23,188 nt of DNA, taken from an uncultured Kiloniellales bacterium (lineage in GTDB: Bacteria > Pseudomonadota > Alphaproteobacteria > Kiloniellales > JAKSDN01). Within the stretch, counting starts at the first letter, position 1; every line of letters starts with the position of its first letter. Both the position numbers and the translations under genes were made by a program. Shown here piece by piece: positions 14,570-21,070 of the stretch. The notes beneath the pieces were generated by a model. The model did no database searches and had not been told where the DNA came from. It was given only the letters and a program-made list of their open reading frames with translations. The stretch covers positions 1-23,188 of the forward strand of contig CAMYMY010000007.1 of assembly GCA_947259625.1 (NCBI GenBank), in the 5' to 3' direction.

Positions 14570-14598
14570 TTGTTGACGGGGCGATATCCCGCTACTTT
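14570..14598 (+). promoter_or_regulatory. Putative promoter of the first MoaD-like gene
   Basis: TTGTTG (14570-14575) and TACTTT (14593-14598) lie 17 bp apart, about 64 bp upstream of the ATG at 14662. The spacer contains a short palindrome (GGGCGATATCCC, 14578-14589 region). The 14376-14661 region is the divergent spacer between coxS and this gene; apart from this I see no gene or RNA in it. Confidence 0.35.
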
Positions 14599-14661
14599 GG
14601 GCGTCGAAGCGACCAGCGCGCCGTAAGGCTCGAGCTGCGGGGAAATTGGGACCGAACGATC

Positions 14662-14919
14662 ATGGCGAGCGCGACCGTTAAGCTCTATGCGTCCTTGTCC
14701 GATTACCTGCCCCCCGGGACGAAGGCCAACGCGGTGAAGGTGCCCTTGCCGTCCGACGAGGCCACGGTCGAGGCGATCCTCGCCCAGTTCAAGGTCCCGA
14801 TGGAGCAATGCCATCTCGTGTTGTTGAACGGCCTCTTCATCGCGCCGAGCCACCGAGCGGATTGTACCGTCGCGGACGGCGACACCGTCGCCGCTTGGCC
14901 GCCGGTGGCCGGGGGCTGA
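14662..14919 (+). CDS. MoaD/ThiS-like beta-grasp sulfur carrier ending in Gly-Gly
   Basis: This 85-residue protein has the ubiquitin-like beta-grasp pattern: VKLYASLSDYLPP at the start, a helix around EATVEAILAQFKVP, HLVLLNGLFI, DGDTVAAWPPVAGG at the end. The terminal Gly-Gly is the residue pair that MoaD-type proteins carry as a thiocarboxylate to place sulfur on the pterin. In this context it probably helps build the tungsten or molybdenum pterin cofactor of the aldehyde oxidoreductase, whose enzymes often have their own MoaD copy. It is first of three plus-strand genes lying between the coxSM and AOR groups; GGGAC lies 9 nt before the ATG. A role in other sulfur transfer is possible. Confidence 0.8.
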   Translation: MASATVKLYASLSDYLPPGTKANAVKVPLPSDEATVEAILAQFKVPMEQCHLVLLNGLFIAPSHRADCTVADGDTVAAWPPVAGG

Positions 14920-14931
14920 CAAGACGGCCCG

Positions 14932-15216
14932 ATGCCTACGGTCAAGGACATGGCTCTGACCCCCGACGAGTTCTTCCGGGGTGCGGCGCTAGTGATGCAG
15001 GGCCGCGAGTATCGCGTCGAGAGCCACGGAGTCGAGACCGGGACGGCCGAGCGGGGAATTTCGATCTCGATCGAGCTCCTGCCGCCGCGCCGGCTGAGCG
15101 GCCTGCTGTCCCTGCCGCGCACCCAAGTGACCATCTCGTTTCGCGGCTACGGCGCAGAGGAAGAGGTCCTTTTCCTGCAGCGCTTCGACCGGGTTTTCCA
15201 GCGCGCCGGCGGCTAG
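14932..15216 (+). CDS. Unrecognised 94-residue protein between two MoaD-like genes
   Basis: I do not recognise this protein. It starts 12 bp after the first MoaD-like gene and is probably co-transcribed with it. The sequence is soluble, without signal peptide, transmembrane segment or cysteines; alternating hydrophobic stretches around SISIELLPP, TQVTISFRGYG and EVLFLQRFDRVFQ suggest a small beta-sheet fold with a C-terminal helix. It ends in Gly-Gly, like MoaD, although the rest does not look like a beta-grasp protein. A second ATG at 14950 could be the true start. Position suggests a role in pterin cofactor handling or as a partner of the aldehyde oxidoreductase, but that is context only. 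Confidence 0.65.
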   Translation: MPTVKDMALTPDEFFRGAALVMQGREYRVESHGVETGTAERGISISIELLPPRRLSGLLSLPRTQVTISFRGYGAEEEVLFLQRFDRVFQRAGG

Positions 15217-15262
15217 CGAAACCCCCTGTATAGTGTGCTTTCCGCACGAACGGACCCGGGCA

Positions 15263-15278
15263 TTTGACCACGATCAAA
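15263..15278 (+). promoter_or_regulatory. FNR/FixK-type anaerobox upstream of the second MoaD-like gene
   Basis: TTTGACCACGATCAAA matches the TTGAT-N4-ATCAA consensus with one mismatch (C at position 5). Its centre is at 15270.5. A -10-like TAACCT at 15300-15305 would put the start site at about 15312, so the box is centred at about -41.5, the class II activator position. The gene's GTG start at 15341 follows after about 29 nt. This suggests activation under low oxygen. Confidence 0.55.
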
Positions 15279-15340
15279 CGCAAGGCGCGGGAGATAGGGT
15301 AACCTGGCTTTGGTTGTAGGCGCTTGGAGCAGAAGATACC

Positions 15341-15664
15341 GTGAATATACAGATCGGGCACAATTCCCAGGACGTGGTCGTCAAGGTCGAAGTCCGGCTT
15401 TTCAACAGCATCGTGAAATACGCCGCTGCCGAGGGACCGCGGCGCGAACTGTCGCTGCCTGCCGGCACGACCGTCGGCGAACTGGCCGAGCGGCTGCGGA
15501 TCCCGCGCGACGAATTGTTCCTGGTCCTGGTGAACGGGCGCGACATCACGCCGGGCCTGGTCGGCGGCGATATCAAGGACTACCACCTGATCGAGGACGG
15601 CGACGTCGTCGCCTTTTCCGGCGCGGTCCCGTACAGCTACGGATACGGGGCGCCGGTCGTCTGA
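15341..15664 (+). CDS. MoaD/ThiS-like beta-grasp protein with C-terminal GYGAPVV tail (AOR-associated)
   Basis: The 107-residue protein has a beta-grasp core: VVKVEVRLFNSIVKYA, LPAGTTVGELAERLRIP, ELFLVLVNGRDI, LIEDGDVVAFSGAVP. It is longer than a normal MoaD (about 80 residues) and ends in PYSYGYGAPVV rather than Gly-Gly, so thiocarboxylate formation would need cleavage after GYG or does not occur. MoaD-like proteins are encoded with tungsten aldehyde oxidoreductases of the Aromatoleum AorABC kind, so a role in W-pterin assembly fits. The start is GTG; GGAG lies 11 nt upstream. It is convergent with the FAD oxidoreductase gene (37-bp gap), and the anaerobox at 15263 gives it its own likely promoter. 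Confidence 0.75.
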   Translation: MNIQIGHNSQDVVVKVEVRLFNSIVKYAAAEGPRRELSLPAGTTVGELAERLRIPRDELFLVLVNGRDITPGLVGGDIKDYHLIEDGDVVAFSGAVPYSYGYGAPVV

Positions 15665-15701
15665 GGACAGGTGCGCGGCCGGGTGCCGACAGGATCCGAG
15701 T

Positions 15702-16946
15702 TCAGCTCAGCGTGGACCCGAGGTAGGCCTCCATGATCCGGCAGGGGTCTGCCTGGAGGCGCGCCTTCCATTCGCCCAGGTGGACGTCGCCCTGAATCAG
15801 GCCGCGCAGCACCCCGACATGGTCGGTATGGCCGAGGCTGAGGGCGCCGACGACACGGTCCTCCTCGAACACGAGGCGCATGTAGCGGAAGTTCTCAGCG
15901 TCCACGGACTCGGCCGTCTCGCAACCGTCTCCGCCGTCCCAGCGGCCGAAGGACACGGAGACCAGCCCGGCTGTGTCGAGCACGTTCATTGCCAGGTTCC
16001 CCTTATAGGTCGTCTCAACCCCGGCCATGTTCAGGGCGGCGACGCGCCCGTGGTCGGCCGCCGTCGGCTGGATCGCCAGAACCGACCAGCCTCCGGTCGA
16101 GTGGTCCGGCGCCTGCGCGACGTCGCCGGCGGCGTAGACGTTGGACACGCTGGTCCGCAAATAGTTGTCGACGACGATGCCCTGATCGACCTTGATGTCA
16201 CCGTCCTGGGCCAATTCGGCGTTGGATTTCACGCCGGTCGCCACGACCACCAGAGCTGCGGGCACCTGTTCACCGCTGTCCAGGACAACCTGCAGGCCGC
16301 CGCCGTCCGCCGCCTTGATCTCGGTGACCTTGGTCGAGGTCAGGACGCTCGTCCCCTTGTCTTCGCACCACCGCTTGATCATGGCGCCGCCGGTCTGGTC
16401 CATCATGCGCGGCAGCATGCGGTCTTCCATTTCGACGACGGTCAGCTTCACGTCCCGGGCCAGGAGACTTTCCAGGATGATGCAGCCGATGAAACCGGCC
16501 CCCATCAGGACCACGCTGGCGCCCGGATCCGCGAGGTCCGCCATTTGGCGGGCGTCCTCGAGCGTCCAACAGTGATGCACCCCCGGGAGGTCCAGTCCGG
16601 GCACCGGCGGCCGCACGGGGCTGGCGCCCGTCGCCAGCAGAAGCTGGTCGTAGGGCAGGGCCGAGCCGTCGGCCAGGACCAGGCTGTTGGCGCCGGTGTC
16701 GACCTTGCTGACCGCAGCCTGGCGGACCTCGATCCCCAGTTTGGCGTAATGGTCCTGGGCCTTGCGCAGATGGGTCCCGGATTCCTCTATGCCCCCGGTC
16801 AGGTAGTAGGGGATGGCCATCCGCGAATAGGGCGGCTCGGGTTCTCCTCCAAGGAGGACGATCTCTCCGTCCGCGTCCTGCTGGCGCAGCGTTTCCGCCG
16901 CGATTACACCGGCCGGGCCGGCACCGACTATGACGTAACGGGCCAT
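15702..16946 (-). CDS. aorC: FAD-dependent NAD(P)H oxidoreductase, AorC-like subunit
   Basis: This 414-residue flavoprotein of the pyridine-nucleotide-disulfide oxidoreductase fold has the FAD loop VIVGAGPAG (5-13), the NAD(P)H loop VVLMGAGFIG (145-154) with VVEMEDRMLPRMM after it, and the second FAD motif NVYAAGDVA (269-277). There is no redox-active disulfide, which places it with ferredoxin/rubredoxin reductase-like proteins. Beside AOR genes such a protein is the NAD(H)-reacting subunit (AorC in Aromatoleum), joining the iron-sulfur chain to NAD+. The ATG at 16946 gives the conserved MARYVIVGAG start, with GGAG 9 nt before it; the open frame to 17003 is not needed. It is separated from the AOR gene by 186 bp containing a strong hairpin. 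Confidence 0.82.
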   Translation of the reverse strand: MARYVIVGAGPAGVIAAETLRQQDADGEIVLLGGEPEPPYSRMAIPYYLTGGIEESGTHLRKAQDHYAKLGIEVRQAAVSKVDTGANSLVLADGSALPYDQLLLATGASPVRPPVPGLDLPGVHHCWTLEDARQMADLADPGASVVLMGAGFIGCIILESLLARDVKLTVVEMEDRMLPRMMDQTGGAMIKRWCEDKGTSVLTSTKVTEIKAADGGGLQVVLDSGEQVPAALVVVATGVKSNAELAQDGDIKVDQGIVVDNYLRTSVSNVYAAGDVAQAPDHSTGGWSVLAIQPTAADHGRVAALNMAGVETTYKGNLAMNVLDTAGLVSVSFGRWDGGDGCETAESVDAENFRYMRLVFEEDRVVGALSLGHTDHVGVLRGLIQGDVHLGEWKARLQADPCRIMEAYLGSTLS

Positions 16947-17076
16947 GTGTTTCCGCTCCCCGAAATGCGGTCCCGATTCCGGGACCCGGACAGCAGACCG
17001 CAAGACGCCGATCTTGGGATGATGCCTAGGCGACTGCGCTGTCCATGGTATCGACCAACCGTTTCGGGAATGAGAC

Positions 17077-17110
17077 GAGACCCGATCGCCCGCAGGGACG
17101 ATCGGGTCTC
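17077..17110 (-). terminator. Perfect 12-bp stem-loop between the AOR gene and the FAD oxidoreductase gene
   Basis: GAGACCCGATCG (17077-17088) and CGATCGGGTCTC (17099-17110) are exact reverse complements around a 10-nt loop, starting 22 bp beyond the AOR stop codon. This is the strongest hairpin in the window. The minus-strand tail after it is only weakly T-rich, so it may be a partial terminator or an mRNA 3'-end stabiliser that lowers expression of the FAD gene relative to the catalytic gene. Confidence 0.6.
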
Positions 17111-17132
17111 CCTCGATCCCGCTAGAGCGCGG

Positions 17133-18980
17133 CTAGAGCCCCAGGCGCTCCACGGTCTGGTTGCTGGGTACGCCCTCCGTCGTCCAGCCGCGAAGCTGGT
17201 AATATTCCGGCAGCATCTCGCCCAGTCCATTGACCTTGCCCTCGGCGGGTCCGGACTTCGCCGCATCCTTCAGGAGACGCGCGGGCAGGTTGTCGTCCTT
17301 GCCCGTGAAGCCGGCGGCCAGGTTGAACTGGCGCTCCAGGTTCCAGATCCGCTCGCCCACCTCGAGCAGCTTCTCGACCGACCACTCGCCCTCGCAGGCC
17401 GAATCGAGCTGGGGCGCGACGTCCTCCAGGGTCCAGGCAAAGGAGGTGAAGATGCACAGGCCCGCGGAGTCGAAGGCCGCCGTTGCGTCCTGGAAGGCCT
17501 TCACCAGGCCCGCCTTGCCTTCCGTAGCCAAGGGGTCCGTCTTCTCCGGAATGCCCAGGATCTCCGAAGCGACGGTGTAGCCGCGCAGGTGGCAGGCGCC
17601 GCGGTTGGAGGTCGCATAGGCCAGCCCCATGCCCTGGATGCCGCGTGAATCGTAGGCCGGGAACTCCTGGCCCTTGACCGACATCGACATCTCCGGATGG
17701 CCGTACTTCTCGCACAGCCGCTTGGAGCCCAGGCCGATTTCAGCCCCGAAGCCCTCGCCGCGCCCGGTCTGTTCGGCCAGCTCGGTGAGCGCCTTGGTGT
17801 TGCCGAACTTGAGCTCGATACCGCCGGTCTCCTTGGTGGTGATGGCGCCCGTCTCGAACAGCTCCATGGCCGCCCCGACGGTCGCGCCGAAGGTGATCGG
17901 ATCGTAGCCCTGCTCGTTGCAGATGAAGTTCGCGAAAGTCAGCGCGTCGATGTCGTCCACGCCCGTGGCCGCTCCCAGCGCCCAGGCCGCCTCGTACTCC
18001 AGGCCACCAGAGGCCTTCTGATATTGGGGACGGTCGACCACCGTGTAGTGGGTGCGCTCGATCTGCGAGATGCGCCCGCAGGCGATCGTGCAGCCGAAAC
18101 AGGCGCCGTTGGTGATCAGGTTCGACTTGCCGTCGCTCGCCCGCTTCTCGTGCATCTTCTCGGCGGAGATGTCGCCCGCGCCCTCGAACTGCACGTCGCG
18201 ATGGTTGCGTGTCGGCAGCGCGCCGACCTCGTTGATCACGTTCATCAGCACCTGGGTGCCGTAGGTCGGCAGGCCCTGGCCGGTGACCGCATTTTCGGCG
18301 AGGATGGCCTTGCCGTTCGCGGTGGCCGTCATGAACGCGCCGATGTCCTTGACCTTGACACCGAGGGTGCCGCGGATCGCCACCGCCTTGAGGTTCTTGG
18401 ATCCCATCACGGTTCCGACGCCCGAGCGGCCGGCCGCGCGGTGCATGTCGTTGACCACGCAGGCGAATTTCACGCCTTTCTCGCCCGAGACGCCGATCGA
18501 GGCGACCCGGATCATCGGGTCCTGGTGCTTCTTTTTGATATTCTCCTCGGTGTCCCAGACCGAGGTGCCCCAGAATTCACCCGCGTCGAGGAGCTCGGCC
18601 TTGTCGTCTTGCACGAAGAGATAGACCGGCTTGGCCGACTTGCCCTCGAAGATGATCATGTCCCAGCCGGCGTTCTTCATCTCGTTGCCGAAGAATCCGC
18701 CCGAGTTGGAGCAGGCGATCGCCCCGGTGAGCGCCCCTTTGGTCACCACCGAGTAACGGCCGGCCGTCGAGGCGCAGGTGCCCGTCAAGGGGCCGGTCGT
18801 CATGATCAGCTTGTTGTCAGGGGAGAGCGGGTCGACCTTCGGGTCGATCTCTTCCGTCAGGTACTTCGTCGCCAAGCCGCGTTGACCCAGGTACCTTTGC
18901 GCCCAGTCCATGTTGAGTGGTTCGGATGTACAGGTCCCCTTCGTCAGGTCGACCCGCAGCAGCTTTCTCGCCCATGCCAT
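17133..18980 (-). CDS. aorB: Aldehyde:ferredoxin oxidoreductase, tungsten-type catalytic subunit (AorB-like)
   Basis: The 615-residue protein is a full-length AOR family member. Its N-domain holds the bis-pterin loops (LIMTTGPLTGTCASTAGRYS near 58-77, and GRSGVGTVMGSKNLKAVAI near 184-202). The [4Fe-4S] site is CFGCTIAC (Cys294, 297, 301) with a fourth Cys in DSAGLCIF (Cys509), matching the CxxCxxxC...C layout of Pyrococcus AOR. The Glu in GGLEYEA (328/330) and His464 in GACHLRGY are candidates for the catalytic acid and histidine. It oxidises aldehydes to acids, or runs in reverse with low-potential electrons. A GGGAGG lies about 9 nt before the ATG; the gap to the polyferredoxin gene is 12 bp. 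Tungsten rather than molybdenum is a family inference. Confidence 0.92.
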   Translation of the reverse strand: MAWARKLLRVDLTKGTCTSEPLNMDWAQRYLGQRGLATKYLTEEIDPKVDPLSPDNKLIMTTGPLTGTCASTAGRYSVVTKGALTGAIACSNSGGFFGNEMKNAGWDMIIFEGKSAKPVYLFVQDDKAELLDAGEFWGTSVWDTEENIKKKHQDPMIRVASIGVSGEKGVKFACVVNDMHRAAGRSGVGTVMGSKNLKAVAIRGTLGVKVKDIGAFMTATANGKAILAENAVTGQGLPTYGTQVLMNVINEVGALPTRNHRDVQFEGAGDISAEKMHEKRASDGKSNLITNGACFGCTIACGRISQIERTHYTVVDRPQYQKASGGLEYEAAWALGAATGVDDIDALTFANFICNEQGYDPITFGATVGAAMELFETGAITTKETGGIELKFGNTKALTELAEQTGRGEGFGAEIGLGSKRLCEKYGHPEMSMSVKGQEFPAYDSRGIQGMGLAYATSNRGACHLRGYTVASEILGIPEKTDPLATEGKAGLVKAFQDATAAFDSAGLCIFTSFAWTLEDVAPQLDSACEGEWSVEKLLEVGERIWNLERQFNLAAGFTGKDDNLPARLLKDAAKSGPAEGKVNGLGEMLPEYYQLRGWTTEGVPSNQTVERLGL

Positions 18981-18992
18981 GTCGGTTCCTCC

Positions 18993-19472
18993 CTACGCTT
19001 CGGCGCGCGTGCCGGAGTCGGTCTTCGACGCCCAGTCGCGCATTCTTTCCAAGCCCGTCCAGTCCGCGTCGATGAAGGTGATTGCGCTCGTCGGGCAGGC
19101 CTTGGCGCATTCCGGATCGCCGCCGCAGAGGTCGCATTTGAGGACCTTCCCGGTGGTCTGGTTGTAGTTGATGGTCCCGAAGGGACAGGCGATCGTGCAC
19201 ACCTTGCACCCGACGCAGAGCGCGTCGGAGACAACCTTCGCGCCGGTCAGGGTATCGACGGAGATGGCGTCCACCGGACAGGCCTTCATGCACCAGGCCT
19301 CCGCGCACTGGGTGCAGGTGTAGGGCACGAAACGCCCTTCGGCGTGGAAATCGAACACCTTGATCCGCGACTTGGCCGGATTGAAAGCGCCCTCGTTGTC
19401 CAGGGAGCAGGCCATCTCGCATTGGAGACACCCGGTACATTTTCCTGGATCAATGTGCAGTGATTTTTGCAT
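18993..19472 (-). CDS. aorA: Polyferredoxin with four [4Fe-4S] sites, AorA-like electron-transfer subunit
   Basis: The 159-residue protein has sixteen cysteines in four cluster-binding groups: Cys12/15/18/22, Cys53/56/61/65, Cys86/89/92/96 and Cys113/116/122/126. This is the pattern of HycB/DmsB-like and AorA electron-transfer subunits; no twin-arginine signal is seen, so it is cytoplasmic. Placed 12 bp upstream of the AOR gene, it would carry electrons from the tungsten site to the FAD subunit, as in AorABC of Aromatoleum, where several AorAB units stack into a wire. I chose the ATG at 19472 (MQKSLHIDPG); ATGs at 19493 and 19517 are in frame, and the first of these also has a GGAG close by. 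Confidence 0.88.
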   Translation of the reverse strand: MQKSLHIDPGKCTGCLQCEMACSLDNEGAFNPAKSRIKVFDFHAEGRFVPYTCTQCAEAWCMKACPVDAISVDTLTGAKVVSDALCVGCKVCTIACPFGTINYNQTTGKVLKCDLCGGDPECAKACPTSAITFIDADWTGLERMRDWASKTDSGTRAEA

Positions 19473-19550
19473 CAGCCTCTTCCCCGTGTTCATTTTTCTC
19501 CAGCGATCATAGGACAATCGGCGGTGATTTCAACTGACAACGATGCGCGG

Positions 19551-20147
19551 TCAGCCAAGGCCGAAGATCGCGAGCAGGATCAGGACGGCGAGGATGGTTC
19601 CGGCGACCCAGACGCCGATCCGGGCGCCGGCGCCGACATCCGCGTCGCTCGGCCGTGCCGGCGCCAGCTCGACCGCGGCCTCCGCGGGCGCCGCCACAGC
19701 CTCGGCCGGCGCGCCGATCGCCTCGACCAGCCGGCCGAAGAAGTCGTCGGCCATCTTCTTGGCCGTGCCGGCGATCAGGCGCTGGCCGATCTGGGCCAGC
19801 TTGCCGCCGACCTGGGCGTCGATCTCGTAGGCGAGCATCGTGGCGCCGCCATCCTCGGCCAGGGTTACCATGGCGCCGCCCTTGGCAAAACCCGCCGCGC
19901 CGCCCTTGCCCTCGCCGGAAATCCTGTAGCTCTCGGGGGGGTTGAGGTCGCTCAGCGACACCGCGCCGGCGAACTTGGCCGAGACGGGGCCGACCTTGGC
20001 CTTGACCTTGGCGGTGAACTCGCTCTCCGAGGTCTGTTCCAGTTCCTCGCAACCCGGGATGCAGCGTTTCAGCACGTCCGGGTCGATGAGGGCCGCCCAG
20101 ACCGTCTCGCGCGGTGCCTCGATGCGGTATTCGCCGGTCATCTGCAT
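19551..20147 (-). CDS. coxG: CoxG-like SRPBCC protein with C-terminal membrane tail
   Basis: The 198-residue protein begins with the CoxG (CO dehydrogenase subunit G) SRPBCC domain: GEYRIEAPRETVWAALIDP, VLKRCIPGCEEL, FTAKVKAKVGPVSAKFAG, then AQIGQRLIAGTAKKMADDFF (about 120-140). An Ala/Pro-rich linker follows, and a single transmembrane helix at the extreme C-terminus (about 176-197, GVWVAGTILAVLILLAIFGLG). In Afipia carboxidovorans CoxG anchors CO dehydrogenase to the membrane. Here it is 41 bp after livF and 78 bp before the AOR polyferredoxin gene, 5 kb from coxSM, so it may anchor the AOR complex or a cox enzyme encoded elsewhere. The ATG at 20147 has GGGAGAG upstream. Confidence 0.85.
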   Translation of the reverse strand: MQMTGEYRIEAPRETVWAALIDPDVLKRCIPGCEELEQTSESEFTAKVKAKVGPVSAKFAGAVSLSDLNPPESYRISGEGKGGAAGFAKGGAMVTLAEDGGATMLAYEIDAQVGGKLAQIGQRLIAGTAKKMADDFFGRLVEAIGAPAEAVAAPAEAAVELAPARPSDADVGAGARIGVWVAGTILAVLILLAIFGLG

Positions 20148-20188
20148 GGCGGTTGCTCTCCCGTAAAAGCTTGGTCGAAGGTGGCGGT

Positions 20189-21070
20189 TCACCCGCCCAG
20201 GAACAGCCGCCCGACCTCCGGGTTTTCAAGGAGTTCCTTGCCCGGGCCGGCCATGGCGAGCTGGCCCGAGACCAGGACGTAGCCGATATCGGCGAACTCG
20301 AGGCCCTTCTTGGCGTTCTGCTCGACCATGATGATCGTCTTGCCCTCGACGTTCTGCAGGTCGTCGAGGATCTCGAAGACCATGTCGATGAAGCGCGGCT
20401 CCAGGCCAATCGAGGGTTCGTCGACCAGCAGCACCTCGGGTTCCATCACCAGGGCGCGGGAGATTTCGAGCAGCCGCCGTTCGCCGCCGGACAGGACCCG
20501 TGCCGGGTGCGTGCGCCGTTCGGCCAGGCGGCTGTACTTGGCGAAAATCTCCTCGGCCCTGGCCTTGGCCTGGGCCGGCTTCTCCATGAGGTAGCCGCCC
20601 ATCCAGAGGTTCTCCTCCACCGTCATACCGGGGAAGACCGACTTGTCCTGGAGGATGTAGGCCACACCGGCCTGCCGCAGCTTGGCGTTGGACGACATCC
20701 GGGTGACGTCCCGCCCGCCGACCGAGATCGCGCCGCCGTAGATGTTGGTGAAGCCGAATATGGAGTGCAGGATCGTCGACTTGCCGGCGCCGTTCGGTCC
20801 GATCAGGCACAAGGACTTGCCGCGGCCGACCTGCAGATTGAAATCGTGCAGGATCTCCATCTTGCCGTAGCCGGCGCTCAGGTGCTCGATCTTTACATAG
20901 GGCTCGGGCCCGCCCAGTTCGGCGATGCGCTCGAGCGCGACGCCGGCCTCGGCCAAGGCGGCCGCCTGACGGTTGACTTCTTCGACCGAGATGACCGTGT
21001 CGACCGTGCCGCCGTGGTAGCCGACCGATTTGCCCTGGTTCTTTTCCGCCGTGTCTTCGTTCTCGGCCAT
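20189..21070 (-). CDS. livF: Liv-type ABC transporter ATP-binding protein (LivF-like) with N-terminal extension
   Basis: The 293-residue ATPase has Walker A GPNGAGKS (91-98), signature LSGGERRLLE (193-202), and Walker B VLLVDEPSIGLEP (213-225). LivF proteins are normally about 235 residues; here about 57 extra residues precede the domain (MAENEDTAEKNQGKS onward, with an EEVNRQAAALAEAGVALERI helix). Both the NBD pair and the two permeases are encoded together, so this is a complete importer apart from the binding protein, which is not in the window. The start overlaps the livG stop by 1 bp (TGATG). Substrate could be branched-chain amino acids, aromatic or dicarboxylic acids, urea or amides; it cannot be told from the ATPase. 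Confidence 0.85.
   Translation of the reverse strand: MAENEDTAEKNQGKSVGYHGGTVDTVISVEEVNRQAAALAEAGVALERIAELGGPEPYVKIEHLSAGYGKMEILHDFNLQVGRGKSLCLIGPNGAGKSTILHSIFGFTNIYGGAISVGGRDVTRMSSNAKLRQAGVAYILQDKSVFPGMTVEENLWMGGYLMEKPAQAKARAEEIFAKYSRLAERRTHPARVLSGGERRLLEISRALVMEPEVLLVDEPSIGLEPRFIDMVFEILDDLQNVEGKTIIMVEQNAKKGLEFADIGYVLVSGQLAMAGPGKELLENPEVGRLFLGG

Noticed and set aside
15780..19463. Long plus-strand open frames (15780-17648 and 17697-19463) antisense to the AOR genes
   Set aside because: The AOR, FAD and polyferredoxin motifs are all on the minus strand; the plus-strand products are His/Arg/Gly-rich with no domain.
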